From positions 5,769,001-5,833,000 of the forward strand of contig NZ_CP045644.1 of NCBI RefSeq assembly GCF_009498455.1: a stretch of DNA of 64,000 nucleotides. Direction: 5' to 3'. Every line of letters starts with the position of its first letter. Within the stretch, counting starts at the first letter, position 1. The notes beneath the pieces were generated by a model. It made no database searches, was not told the origin of the DNA, and saw nothing but the letters and a program-made list of their open reading frames with translations. The stretch is from Variovorax paradoxus. GTDB lineage: Bacteria; Pseudomonadota; Gammaproteobacteria; Burkholderiales; Burkholderiaceae_C. Both the position numbers and the translations under genes were made by a program. Below are positions 55,653 through 64,000 of the stretch, in pieces.

Positions 55653-55670
55653 AGGGCAGAAAACAGGCAA

Positions 55671-55693
55671 AAAAAACCCAGCACGATGCTGGG
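55671..55693 (-). terminator. Intrinsic terminator for a minus-strand transcript
   Basis: Stem CCCAGCA/TGCTGGG with a 3-nt loop. On the minus strand it is followed by at least eight T's. It lies 18 bp after the ferritin-like gene, which is on the plus strand. No minus-strand protein gene ends here, so it may end an unseen RNA or work in both directions. Confidence 0.7.
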
Positions 55694-56010
55694 CTGAATC
55701 TCTGGATTGCTGTCACGCACAGAGAACCCGCACTGGAAGCGAGTCCGCAAAATTTAGGGCCAGCGCTGCCGCCGGGTTGTCAGACAACACCGACAGTTCT
55801 GCACGATCGTGCCGGCCACCGGCATCCCCGCAAGTTCGAAAAACTGCCAAATTCTTCACACTTTTTAACTTGTCCTACGGTTACGACATTTTTCAGCTGA
55901 CACGCCGGGCGCCCGTCCTCACCGAGGATGCACCTGCTGTCACGCAACAGGGCCGCAAAAGAAGAGCTCTCTGTTTGCCTTAGAGCGCGCCCCTTCGGGG
56001 GCCTCTCGAG
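55694..56010. other. Gene-less stretch flanked by two opposed terminators
   Basis: No convincing protein gene. The stretch is AT-richer around 55850-55900 (TTCACA, TTTTTAAC). It holds an exact 12-bp direct repeat, TGCTGTCACGCA, at 55708-55719 and 55935-55946. The hairpin CGCCCC-TTCG-GGGGC lies near 55988-56002. With terminators on both sides facing opposite ways, a small RNA on either strand is possible. I recognise no known RNA family. Confidence 0.4.
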
Positions 56011-56036
56011 ATACCCGCTCCGGCGGGTATTTTTTT
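56011..56036 (+). terminator. Strong intrinsic terminator
   Basis: Stem ATACCCGC/GCGGGTAT (56011-56018 and 56023-56030) with TCCG loop, then seven T's. It is one of the best terminators in the window, yet no plus-strand protein gene precedes it directly. The ferritin-like gene ends 358 bp earlier, so it probably ends a small RNA or a long 3' UTR. Between it and the next gene (56374) I see only an AT-rich dyad, GAGAAA-N4-TTTCTC (56201-56216). Confidence 0.85.
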
Positions 56037-56373
56037 GCCTGCCGCAGGGCCGCCATCGCGCTACCACATCGAAGTGACGGGTTTTCCCAATCCGATGGGG
56101 ACAATGTTGTGGAAAACCTTGTGTGCAGCGTTCAAGACCGTTGCCTGGCGGGGCCTGCAACACGGTGCCTGCGAAAGAGGCAGCGAAGGTAAAAAACCCG
56201 GAGAAATATTTTTCTCGGCGTTTTCGCCACAGTTTCGGCGCCGGATCAGAACGCGCCGGGCACCGCGCCCAGCCCGGACATCCGGTGGTCGAGTCCACCT
56301 GAAGAGCGCGGCGTCGCGGCGTCGCAGCGTGCCGCGTGCGTTAGGCTTCGCGATCCATTCCACCCTTCATCCC

Positions 56374-56817
56374 ATGCACATCGAAGAGCGCGTCCACATC
56401 GCCGTCCCGCCCGGGGTTATCGACACCATCTGGAGCGAGGTCGACCGATGGCACCTGTGGGACCCTGACACCAAGCAAGCCCGGCTCGACGGGCCCTTTG
56501 CGGTGGGCACAAAAGGCCGGCTCGTTCCACAGAAGGGCATGGGCGTTCCGATGGTGGTCACCGAGCGCGCCGAGGGCCGGTCGTTCACCGCACAGGGCTA
56601 CATCCCCCTGTTCCGCATGCACTTCAGGCACACGGTGTCTGCGGCAGATGGCGGCTCGGACGTCGTGCACCGCGTGTGGTTCACCGGCGCCCTTGCCTTC
56701 CTGTTCGGGCCCGGCGTTGCCAAGCAGGTTCGGGCGGGGCTTCCCCGGACCATGCAGTCGCTGAAAGCCTATGCCGAGCAACGCCACAACACGTCGGGAC
56801 CTGGCGATCGTCCATAA
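56374..56817 (+). CDS. SRPBCC/polyketide cyclase-like protein
   Basis: A 147-residue START/SRPBCC-fold protein. The N-terminal EERVHIAVPPGVIDTIWSEVDRWHLWDPD and the later VPMVVTERAEGRSFTAQGYIPLFRMHFRHTVSA are typical of the family's hydrophobic ligand pocket. ATG 56374 begins the homology. No catalytic residues can be assigned. Possibly co-transcribed with the transglutaminase-like gene 28 bp downstream. Confidence 0.78.
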   Translation: MHIEERVHIAVPPGVIDTIWSEVDRWHLWDPDTKQARLDGPFAVGTKGRLVPQKGMGVPMVVTERAEGRSFTAQGYIPLFRMHFRHTVSAADGGSDVVHRVWFTGALAFLFGPGVAKQVRAGLPRTMQSLKAYAEQRHNTSGPGDRP

Positions 56818-56845
56818 AGTGCGCATCAAGGCGCATCATGGGCCG

Positions 56846-57652
56846 ATGCACATCCACCTCGGCTTTGAGATCGCGTACCAGTTTCCCCGGCCGACGCCGA
56901 TGATCCTGGCCCTCAGCATTCACTACTCGCGCGCCTCGGACCTCGTGCGCCCGGACCATCTGCTCACGCAGCCGGCTGTTCCCACCACCGCCTACCGCGA
57001 CCTGTTCGGGAACTGGTGCACGCGCCTGGTCGCGCCCGCCGGCCGCTTCGTGCTGAGCACCGACACCGTGGTCCGCGACAGCGGCGCAACCGACGTCGTC
57101 GTGCCCTCCGCGCCGCAGGTGCCGGTGGAGTACCTGCCCGAATCCACCCTGCTCTATCTGCTGGGCAGCCGTTACTGCGAAACCGACCTGCTGTCCGATT
57201 TCGCCTGGCAGCGCTTCGGCCACGGCCCGACCGGCTGGGGCCGCGTCCAGGCGGTGTGCGACTTCGTGCACCAGCACATCGAGTTCGGCTACCAGCACGC
57301 CCGGCGCACCCGTTCGGCGTTCGAAGCCTTCAAGGAAGGGCAAGGCGTGTGCCGCGACTATGCGCACCTGGCCATCACGCTGTGCCGCTGCCTGAACATT
57401 CCGGCCCGTTATTGCAGCGGCTACCTCGGCGATGTCGGCACCCCGCCGCCGCACGGCACGATGGATTTCGCGGGCTGGTTCGAGGCCTTCCTGGGCGACC
57501 GCTGGTACACCTTCGATGCACGCAACAACGTGCCCCGCATCGGCCGCGTGCTGATCGCGCAGGGGCGCGACGCCAGCGACGTCGCGTTGTCCAGCACCTT
57601 CGGGCCGAACGAGCTGGACGGGTTCAGGGTGTGGTGCGACGCGGTGCAGTGA
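56846..57652 (+). CDS. Transglutaminase-like protein
   Basis: A 268-residue transglutaminase/protease-like protein. The N-terminal beta domain (MHIHLGFEIAYQFPRPTPMILAL) precedes a papain-type core with catalytic Cys in GQGVCRDYAHLAITLCR and RYCSGYLGDVG. The usual His position of the core (before the Trp of WFEAFLGDRWYTFDAR) is Ala-Gly here, so the catalytic His is not evident. I chose ATG 56846; the open frame upstream overlaps the SRPBCC gene. Function unknown. Confidence 0.8.
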   Translation: MHIHLGFEIAYQFPRPTPMILALSIHYSRASDLVRPDHLLTQPAVPTTAYRDLFGNWCTRLVAPAGRFVLSTDTVVRDSGATDVVVPSAPQVPVEYLPESTLLYLLGSRYCETDLLSDFAWQRFGHGPTGWGRVQAVCDFVHQHIEFGYQHARRTRSAFEAFKEGQGVCRDYAHLAITLCRCLNIPARYCSGYLGDVGTPPPHGTMDFAGWFEAFLGDRWYTFDARNNVPRIGRVLIAQGRDASDVALSSTFGPNELDGFRVWCDAVQ

Positions 57653-57657
57653 ACGGA

Positions 57658-57833
57658 TCAGTCCACCGCGTCGACGAACGACAGCCCCGGCAGCACCGCA
57701 CCGGCTTCACCTCGCCCCCAATCCAGGTCGCCAGGCGCTCCTGCGCCTGCGCGGCCTCCACGACCACGTCGAGCCTTGCGATGAAGCGGATGCGGCCGAT
57801 CAGGGCGACGTCCCCCCATGGAACGCCGCCCAC
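57658..57833 (-). pseudogene. Frameshifted coding remnant at the 3' end of treY
   Basis: Past the treY stop, the minus strand stays coding-like (high third-position GC) in another frame: DVALIGRIRFIARLDVVVEA and on to ERLATWIGG. It then shifts to a further frame ending GAVLPGLSFVDAVD and TGA at 57658. Both shifts fall at G runs (six G at 57812-57817, five G at 57715-57719). One extra G in each would fuse everything to treY. So this is a sequencing/assembly error or a real decayed C-terminal extension. Confidence 0.45.
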
Positions 57834-60800
57834 GGCATCGATCGCAATGCCTCGGCCAGCTCGATGCGCCCGTGTCCGATCGACAGCGACTCGCCCGTCA
57901 GCAGGTTCTCGACTACGCCGTCGCGGACGCCGTCGGGCAGGCGCAGCGTGGTGCCGTTCCAGGCCTGCGCCTCGGGCAGCGCCGGCAGCGCGTCCTCACC
58001 GTCGGGACTGCGGCGCGACAGCGTGGCGAACAGGCGCCCCGTGACGATCACGAGCATCTGCCCTTCATGCCGGCGCGCAAAGGCCACGACATGCCGTGCC
58101 AGCGGCCCTTCGACCTGCAGCGGCTCGTAGCTGCCCTCGCGAAACAGCAGCGGCTGCGCGCGCCGCAACGACAGCAGGCGCCAGATGAACCACAGCTTGG
58201 CGCGGCCGTCGTGCGGTGACAGGGCCAACGCACGCACCTGCGCCGCCAGGTCGCCCTGCCCCGCCATCGCCTGCAGCGCCGCCAACCGCTCCTGGCGCAG
58301 CGCGTAGTCCACCGGCCGCCGGTTGTCCGGATCGACCAGGCTCAGTTCGATGAGTTCGCTGCCCTGGTAGAGGTCGGGCACGCCGGGCGAACCGTATTTC
58401 AGCAAGGTGAGCGTGAGCCCGTTCCAGGCGCCGAACCACGCCAGCGTGTCGGCCAGCCGCTGGATGTCGGCCAGGCAGCCGTTCGTGGCCGGCTCGGCCA
58501 GCAGCGCACGCACGAAACCTTCGAGGCCGGCCTCGTAGTCGGCATCGGGCTGCGACCAGCGCGTGCGCAGCTTGGCTTCGCGCGCGGCCTTTTGCATGTA
58601 CTGCCAGATGCGGTCGCTGAAGCCCGGCGCGGTGCCGGCATCGAGGCCGCCCACCGGCAAGGTGCCCAGCAGCGTCTGGTAGAGCAGGTACTCGTCGGTG
58701 CGCGATGGCGCTTCGCCGCTGGCCAGCCTGCTTCGCGCGCTGCGGCACAGGCCGTGCCAGCGCGCGAGCGCCTGCATCCATTCCTCGGGCATCTCGGACA
58801 GCACGTCGATGCGATGGCGCACCTCTTCCGAGCGCTTGTTGTCGTGCGTCGAGGTCGCGAGCATCGTGTGCGGCCAGCGCCGCGCGCGGTCGGCGCTCGC
58901 CGCATGGAAGGCCTCGACCTCGATGCCTAAGCGGTCGGGCTCGCCGCCCACCTCGTTGAGCGCGCTGAGCGGAAAGTAGCGGTAGAACGCCGTGTCCTCC
59001 ACGCCCTTGGCCGCCACCGGCGCGCTGAACTGCTGGAAGCGCACCGCGAAGCGCCGCACCTGTTCGCCCAGCGCGGCCGGGGCCGAGGCGACGGCCTCGC
59101 CGCGCAGCGCGCTGCGCACGAAGTCGAACACCGAGCGGTCGGCATCGCCGCTGTGCTGCATCGCCTGGTTCACGGCCTCGTTCACGGCCTCGTCGATGAA
59201 GCGCGCGTCCTGCGCCGAGGGGCCGTCGACGATGTAGGTCCGGTAGACCGGCATGCACGCGCCGACCTCGGCCAGCGCACGGCGCAGCGCATTGAGCGTG
59301 TAGTCGCGCGTGCGGCGGTCGGCCCGCGCGATGCGCAACAGCTCGGTGGAGAGCACGTTGAGTTCCGACGACAGCGCGTTGCGCATCACCTCGCGCCGCC
59401 CCGCGCGGCACACCGCGGCGAAGTCGTCGGTCTCGCCGGTGAAGCGTTGCCACGCATGCACCACGGCGGCCTCGGCCGTGGTGTCGACGAGCACGCCGTT
59501 GGCCACGTTCGCGAAGCGGTAGCCGGTGGTGCCGTGTACGTGCCAGCTGTCGGGTACCTCTTCGTGCGCGCCGGCGATCTTCTCGGCCACCACGTACAGC
59601 GGGCGCGCGGGGCGGCCGTCGGCATCGTGCGTGGGCAGCACCAGCCCGGCGCGGCGCGCATAGCCTTCCTGCAGCTTGCGGAAGTAGGCCGCCGGGTCGT
59701 ACAGCCCATCGGGGTGATCGATGCGCAGGCCGTCCACCACACCGGCCGCCGCGAGGTCGAGCGCGAACGACTGCGTGGCCTCGAACACCTCGTCGCGCTC
59801 CATGCGCACGGCCGCCAGGTCGTTGATGTCGAAGAAGCGGCGGTAGTTGATTTCGTCCGCCGCCACGCGCCAGTGCGCGAGCCGGTAGGCCTGCGCCTCG
59901 ATGAGCCGGTGCAGCGCATCGCGCGCCTCGGGCTGGGCCAGGTTCAGTTCGGCCACCGACGCCGCCAACGCCTGCGCGACGGCCGGATGGCGCTGCGCCA
60001 GCCGCGCGAGCCGGTCCTTGAGCAGTTCCTTGTCGCGCACACGTTCGGCCTGGGCCTGGGGATAATCCGTGTCGCGCGGCGGCAGGTGCCCGAACGCGGT
60101 CGACAGGCTCGCCAGGCGGGCGCACGCCGCCGCATCGCCCAGCCGTGCGAGCGCACGCTCGAGCACGAAGGGATAGCTCTCGGGCGCCAGCGGAAAGCGG
60201 TGCTCGTAGTAGCGCACGGCCAGGCTGCCGGTGTCGGCCTCGAAACGCAGCACCAGTTCGCCGTTGTCCAGCGCCTCGCCGTAGTGCACGCCCAGCACGG
60301 GCAGCAGCACCTTGCCGGTCAGCTCGACGTTGAGCGGCTGCCAGTCGATGTCGAAGTACGGTGCGAACAGCGAGGCCGGACCGTTCTCCAGCACGTCCAT
60401 CCACCACGCGTTGTCGGCGCCGAACACGCCCATGTGGTTGGGCACCATGTCCAGCAGCTGGCCGAGGCCGTGGGCCTTCAGCGCCTCGACGAAGCGCGCA
60501 AAGCCTTCCTCGCCGCCGAGCTCGGGGTTGACCTGCGCATGCGCGACCACGTCGTAGCCGTGCATGCTGCCCGCGCGGGCGCGCTGGATCGGCGAGCAGT
60601 ACACGTGGCTCACGCCGAGCTGCGCGAGGTACGGCAGCACGCGGATCGCGTCGTCGAAGCCGAAGCCCTTGTGGAACTGCAACCGGTAGGTGGCGCGCGG
60701 CACCCGGGTCTGCAGGCCGGGCGATTCGCCACCGGCTTCGGCCTTGCGCGGCCGCGCCGCCCGCAAGGCCTCGCCCAGTGCACGCATGCGCTCGCCGCCG

Positions 60801-62935
60801 ACGAGGGCCGTGATTGGCTCGGGCAGCTTGCGCCGCCAGTTCGGGTGCGTGTCGACGGTGCCGGGCAGGTTGGCCTGCGCGACCACGCCGGCCACGTCCT
60901 CGAGCTGCACCATCATCAGCGCCGACGGCGTGGCCGCGAGAAAGGCGTGCGCCGCTTCCACGAGCCGCGCCGACGGCAGCGCGCCGCCCGCGGCCTGCGC
61001 CACCTCCTCGCGCGACAGCAGGCCCGCCTGCTGCAGGGCCTGCATCAAAGCGATGCGCTCCTGCGCGCGGTCCATGAGCTGTTGGTCGAACACCGCGGGG
61101 TCGGGAAACAGGTCGAGCGCGAGGCGTTCGCGCAGGTCGGCGGCGGTCCACCAGCCGGCGAAGGTCGCGAGGTCGTGCGTGCCGATCGCGACCAGCGCGG
61201 CGGCCGGGTAGGCCTCGGGCGGCTTGAAGCGGCCGACGTCGTGCTGCTTCTCGAAATACAGCAGGCGGTACGAGAGCACGTCGGCCTGCGCGAGCGCTTC
61301 GCGCACCGCGTCCTCGACCGTGCCGAGGTCTTCGCCCACGACCATGCAGCGGTTGCGGTGGCTTTCGATGGCCACGATGGCGAGCATCTCGTCGAGCGGA
61401 TAGGACACGTACGCGCCCTCTCGCGCACTCGCGCCGCGCGGAATCCAGAACAGCCGCATCAGCCCCATCACGTGGTCGATGCGCAGCGCGCCCGCCCCGC
61501 GCATGGCAGCGCGCAGCGTCTCGATGAAGAAGCGATGCCCCTCGGCGCGCAGCCGGTCGGGGCGCAGCGGCGGCAGTCCCCAGCCTTGGCCGGCGGGGTT
61601 GAACTCGTCGGGCGGCGCGCCCACGCTGGCGCCCGGTGCGAACACCTGCTGCGCGCCCCAGGCGTCGGAGCCGGCGCGTTCCACCGACACCGCGAGGTCC
61701 ATGTACAGGCCGATGCCCATGCCGAGCGCATCGCACCGCGCCGCCACGCGCGCCAGCTGCCGCGACGCCACCCACTGCAGGTACTGGTGGAACTGCACGC
61801 GCGGCGCATGCGCCACGGCAAACGCGGTCACCTCGGCGGAGTCGGGGTCGCGGTAGGCGGCGGGCCAGTCATGCCAGTCCCATGCGCCGCCTTCCCGTGC
61901 GAGGAAATGGGCCTGCAGCGTCTCGAACAGCGCGTGCTGGCGCAGCGCTTCGCCGCGCTCCGCGACGAAGGCCAGGAACGCACGGCCCGTCTCGCTGGGT
62001 GCGCCGTCCACCGGCAGGTGCCGTGCGCAGAAATGTTGGAAGAGCAGCGCGAGCACCTCGAACTTCGCCGCAGCCACGCCGGCGTGGTCGACCAGCGGGC
62101 TCGCGCGCAACGCGGCAAGCCGCGCCTGGAAGTCGGGCGACTGCACGCGCTCGCGCGCCACTTCGCAGGCCTCGAAACCCTCGACCGCCTCCACGTCGAT
62201 GCACAGCACGTTGAGCTGCTGGCGCGACGACGGGCTGTACGGGCTCGCGTGCAGCGGCGTGCTCGCGAACAGCGCGTGCAGCGGGTTGAGGCCGATCACG
62301 TCGGCCCCCTGCGCCGCCATGCGCACCGCCAGCTCCTCGAGATCGCCGAAGTCGCCGATGCCCCAGTTGCGCGGCGAGCGCAGGCTGTACAGCTGCACGG
62401 CCGGGCCCCACACGCGTCCGCCGTCGCGCACCGCGGGCGGCCGGTAGCAGCGGCCCGGCGAAGCCAGCACGCGGGTTTCGCCGGGCAGCCCTTCGATGCG
62501 CAGGCCGTGGTAGCCGGCTTCGAGCGCCATCGGTATCTGCAGCGTGCGCTGGCACCAGGCGATGCCGTCGATGTCGGTGCGATCCGTCTCGGCAAAGCCG
62601 TGGGCATCGGCCTCGCCTTCCACCTCGCGGCCGTGCTCGTCCGCAAGCTGCCAGCGCAGCCGGTTCATCGATGCCGGCATGCGCAGCGGCACCGACCACG
62701 CCGTGCTGCCGGCCTGCACGACCTGCACCGGCGGCAGCGCCTGCGCCCAACGCGCGCGATGCGCGGCGGCCAATGCAGGGCCCGCATCGGCCGTGCTGTC
62801 GAGCCGCACGCCGAACTCGGCCAGCAGCGCGATCAGGCTGGCGGTGGAGGCTTCGCGCCGGACGCCGAAGGCGTCGAAGTAGCCGGTCGCGATGCCGAAA
62901 TGCGCGCAGAGCTGGCGGAAAGCGTCATCCACCAT
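57800..62935 (-). CDS. treY: Fused 4-alpha-glucanotransferase/malto-oligosyltrehalose synthase
   Basis: A 1711-residue bifunctional enzyme. Residues 1 to about 735 are a GH77 amylomaltase (MalQ): nucleophile Asp487 in LRIDHVMG, acid Glu in VVGEDLGTV, and GTHDLATFAGWW. After a short linker, residues about 745-1711 are a GH13 TreY: RLQFHKGFGFDDA, GYDVVAHAQVNPELGG, nucleophile Asp1073 in GLRIDHPDGL and ATSTHDNKRSEEVRHR. MalQ remodels glucans, and TreY converts the reducing end to a trehalosyl group. The start overlaps treZ by 11 bp. The 3' end may be frameshifted. Confidence 0.92.
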   Translation of the reverse strand: MVDDAFRQLCAHFGIATGYFDAFGVRREASTASLIALLAEFGVRLDSTADAGPALAAAHRARWAQALPPVQVVQAGSTAWSVPLRMPASMNRLRWQLADEHGREVEGEADAHGFAETDRTDIDGIAWCQRTLQIPMALEAGYHGLRIEGLPGETRVLASPGRCYRPPAVRDGGRVWGPAVQLYSLRSPRNWGIGDFGDLEELAVRMAAQGADVIGLNPLHALFASTPLHASPYSPSSRQQLNVLCIDVEAVEGFEACEVARERVQSPDFQARLAALRASPLVDHAGVAAAKFEVLALLFQHFCARHLPVDGAPSETGRAFLAFVAERGEALRQHALFETLQAHFLAREGGAWDWHDWPAAYRDPDSAEVTAFAVAHAPRVQFHQYLQWVASRQLARVAARCDALGMGIGLYMDLAVSVERAGSDAWGAQQVFAPGASVGAPPDEFNPAGQGWGLPPLRPDRLRAEGHRFFIETLRAAMRGAGALRIDHVMGLMRLFWIPRGASAREGAYVSYPLDEMLAIVAIESHRNRCMVVGEDLGTVEDAVREALAQADVLSYRLLYFEKQHDVGRFKPPEAYPAAALVAIGTHDLATFAGWWTAADLRERLALDLFPDPAVFDQQLMDRAQERIALMQALQQAGLLSREEVAQAAGGALPSARLVEAAHAFLAATPSALMMVQLEDVAGVVAQANLPGTVDTHPNWRRKLPEPITALVGGERMRALGEALRAARPRKAEAGGESPGLQTRVPRATYRLQFHKGFGFDDAIRVLPYLAQLGVSHVYCSPIQRARAGSMHGYDVVAHAQVNPELGGEEGFARFVEALKAHGLGQLLDMVPNHMGVFGADNAWWMDVLENGPASLFAPYFDIDWQPLNVELTGKVLLPVLGVHYGEALDNGELVLRFEADTGSLAVRYYEHRFPLAPESYPFVLERALARLGDAAACARLASLSTAFGHLPPRDTDYPQAQAERVRDKELLKDRLARLAQRHPAVAQALAASVAELNLAQPEARDALHRLIEAQAYRLAHWRVAADEINYRRFFDINDLAAVRMERDEVFEATQSFALDLAAAGVVDGLRIDHPDGLYDPAAYFRKLQEGYARRAGLVLPTHDADGRPARPLYVVAEKIAGAHEEVPDSWHVHGTTGYRFANVANGVLVDTTAEAAVVHAWQRFTGETDDFAAVCRAGRREVMRNALSSELNVLSTELLRIARADRRTRDYTLNALRRALAEVGACMPVYRTYIVDGPSAQDARFIDEAVNEAVNQAMQHSGDADRSVFDFVRSALRGEAVASAPAALGEQVRRFAVRFQQFSAPVAAKGVEDTAFYRYFPLSALNEVGGEPDRLGIEVEAFHAASADRARRWPHTMLATSTHDNKRSEEVRHRIDVLSEMPEEWMQALARWHGLCRSARSRLASGEAPSRTDEYLLYQTLLGTLPVGGLDAGTAPGFSDRIWQYMQKAAREAKLRTRWSQPDADYEAGLEGFVRALLAEPATNGCLADIQRLADTLAWFGAWNGLTLTLLKYGSPGVPDLYQGSELIELSLVDPDNRRPVDYALRQERLAALQAMAGQGDLAAQVRALALSPHDGRAKLWFIWRLLSLRRAQPLLFREGSYEPLQVEGPLARHVVAFARRHEGQMLVIVTGRLFATLSRRSPDGEDALPALPEAQAWNGTTLRLPDGVRDGVVENLLTGESLSIGHGRIELAEALRSMPWAAFHGGTSP

Positions 62936-64000
62936 GCAGCGCTTCCAGCGTCACGTGCACCGCGCCGCGCCCCAGGCTCAGCGTGCTGTCGCCGCGCGTC
63001 ACGCCGTCGCTGTGGACCACCTCGCCGGGCAGCTCGGCGAGCAGCGCCACGGGCTGGGTTCCGAAGTGCGCCAGCAGATAAAGCCGTGCCCCGCCCAGGT
63101 CCCATTGCACCTGCAGCGTGCCGTTCTCGCAGCGCCAGGTGCCCGCGCCCGCCATGCCGCCGAGCCGGGGCACGATGAATCGATGGCGCAGCGCCAGCAG
63201 TTGCTGCACCTCGCACAGCCGCGCAAAGTGCGCGCGCGCGCCACGCTCGCGCCAGCGCAGCTTCGACGCTGCGAAGGTCGCCTCGGCATTCGGATCGGGA
63301 ATGCGGGCGCGGGCGGCTTCGTCCGCGAACGCGGCGAAGCCGCCGAACTCCGCGCGCCGGCCTTCGGACACGGCGCTCGCCAGGTCCGGTCCGAAATCGC
63401 AGAAGTACTGGAACGGCGTGGAGGCCGCGAACTCGTCGCCCATGAACAGCATCGGCACGTGCGGCGACAACAGCAGGCAGGCCATGGCCGCGCGCACCAG
63501 CACCGGATCGCCCAGCGCATGGATGCGCTCGCCGAAGGCGCGGTTGCCGACCTGGTCGTGCGTCTGCAGGAACGACACGAAGGCCGTCGACGGCAGCCGC
63601 GTGCTCGGCTCGCCGCGCGCCTCGCCCTGGCGGAAGGCGGACGGTTGCCCCTGGTAGATGAAGCCCTCGGCCAGCGCCTGCGCCAGCCGGCGCACCGGGT
63701 CGTCGGCATAGTCGGCGTAGTAGCCGTCGCCTTCGCCGGTGACCAGCACATGCACCGCGTGGTGCAGGTCGTCGTTCCACTGCGCCGTGCCGGCCACGGG
63801 CCGGCCGCGGCCGTCGCGCAGCAGCATCGAGGCCTGGTTGGCGTCGTTCTCCAGCACCAGGTGCACGTGGCGCTCGCGGGCCGGGCCGTTGTTCAGCGCC
63901 TCGCGGATCTCATGCACGATGTGCGGCCGCGTCTCGTCGTGAATGGCATGCACCGCGTCCATGCGCAGGCCGTCGAAGCGGAACTCTTCCATCCAGTAGA
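62925..64000 (-). CDS. treZ: Malto-oligosyltrehalose trehalohydrolase, C-terminal part
   Basis: The last 358 codons of a TreZ (GH13) that continues past the window edge. The first residues, FRFDGLRMDAVHAIHDE, contain the nucleophile Asp, and HLVLENDANQAS the acid Glu. FLQTHDQVGNRAFGERI supplies the transition-state Asp, and PMLFMGDEFAASTPFQYFCDF follows. A C-terminal beta domain ends at the stop. TreZ releases trehalose from the product of TreY. Its 3' end overlaps the malQ-treY start, indicating coupled translation. Confidence 0.95.
   Translation of the reverse strand, partial: YWMEEFRFDGLRMDAVHAIHDETRPHIVHEIREALNNGPARERHVHLVLENDANQASMLLRDGRGRPVAGTAQWNDDLHHAVHVLVTGEGDGYYADYADDPVRRLAQALAEGFIYQGQPSAFRQGEARGEPSTRLPSTAFVSFLQTHDQVGNRAFGERIHALGDPVLVRAAMACLLLSPHVPMLFMGDEFAASTPFQYFCDFGPDLASAVSEGRRAEFGGFAAFADEAARARIPDPNAEATFAASKLRWRERGARAHFARLCEVQQLLALRHRFIVPRLGGMAGAGTWRCENGTLQVQWDLGGARLYLLAHFGTQPVALLAELPGEVVHSDGVTRGDSTLSLGRGAVHVTLEALHGG

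Noticed and set aside
55777..55983. A 68-codon plus-strand frame before the strong terminator.
   Set aside because: No ribosome-binding site, unusual codon use for this genome and no recognisable family. The terminator more likely belongs to an RNA.
56101..56135. DnaA-box-like TTGTGGAAAA repeats suggesting a replication origin.
   Set aside because: Only one loose match, no box cluster, no dnaA/dnaN/gyrB genes nearby.
59153..63178. A 1341-codon open frame on the plus strand.
   Set aside because: Antisense shadow of the malQ-treY and treZ genes; no motif, composition biased to Arg/Ala/His.

Overview
The window is GC-rich, gene-dense bacterial chromosome. Its gene set fits a beta-proteobacterium of the Comamonadaceae, most like Variovorax: four Bug/TctC-type solute-binding proteins, a Burkholderiales-type porin, a DUF4148-like exported protein, an fmd/urt amide-urea locus and a fused malQ-treY gene. 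The family is inferred from gene content; no rRNA, tRNA, IS element, phage gene or CRISPR array was seen.

Layout. (1) 0.0-5.0 kb: an incomplete-looking lipoprotein ORF, a phosphonate-type ABC importer (phnD-phnC-phnE), a divergent HAD-IIA phosphatase and an RpiR/MurR regulator. A dyad operator candidate lies between phnD and the HAD gene. (2) 5.0-9.9 kb: a LysR regulator divergent from a hydroxyacid operon (D-2-hydroxyacid dehydrogenase, RraA-like aldolase, Bug protein, FAD hydroxyacid oxidase). (3) 10-21.7 kb: a short-chain amide/urea locus (urtABCDE, formamidase fmdA, fmdB). Divergent to it is a two-gene signalling unit in which an NCS1 nucleobase/ureide permease is fused to a hybrid histidine kinase and followed by a LuxR-type response regulator. 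(4) 21.7-32.3 kb: mixed genes, including a TIGR04325-type methyltransferase, VOC protein/LysR, SPFH protein with a ribbon-helix-helix protein, molybdate-type binding lipoprotein, TetR/oxidoreductase, a signal-less binding protein, a long inverted-repeat element, a lipoprotein and an M1 aminopeptidase.

(5) 32.3-49.4 kb: 17 consecutive genes on the minus strand with gaps of at most 55 bp. From the promoter end they are Bug protein, SDR, cupin, alpha/beta hydrolase, IclR, atypical SDR, ThDP enzyme, aspartate dehydrogenase, aldehyde dehydrogenase, extradiol-type VOC enzyme, Bug protein, FAD monooxygenase, small HTH-like protein, Rieske oxygenase, its reductase, porin and MFS transporter. The whole reads as one catabolic super-operon for an unknown, possibly nitrogen-containing aromatic compound. 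A perfect dyad (TTGTTTC-N6-GAAACAA) sits at its promoter end.

(6) 49.5-54.6 kb: alaS, a ketopantoate-reductase-like gene and a D-amino-acid dehydrogenase, closed by a good terminator. (7) 54.8-57.7 kb: a ferritin-like di-iron protein, a roughly 720 bp stretch with two intrinsic terminators and no convincing gene, an SRPBCC protein and a transglutaminase-like protein. (8) 57.7-64 kb: trehalose synthesis from glucans. treZ runs off the window edge and overlaps a malQ-treY fusion, whose 3' end is followed by a coding-like remnant apparently frameshifted at G homopolymers.
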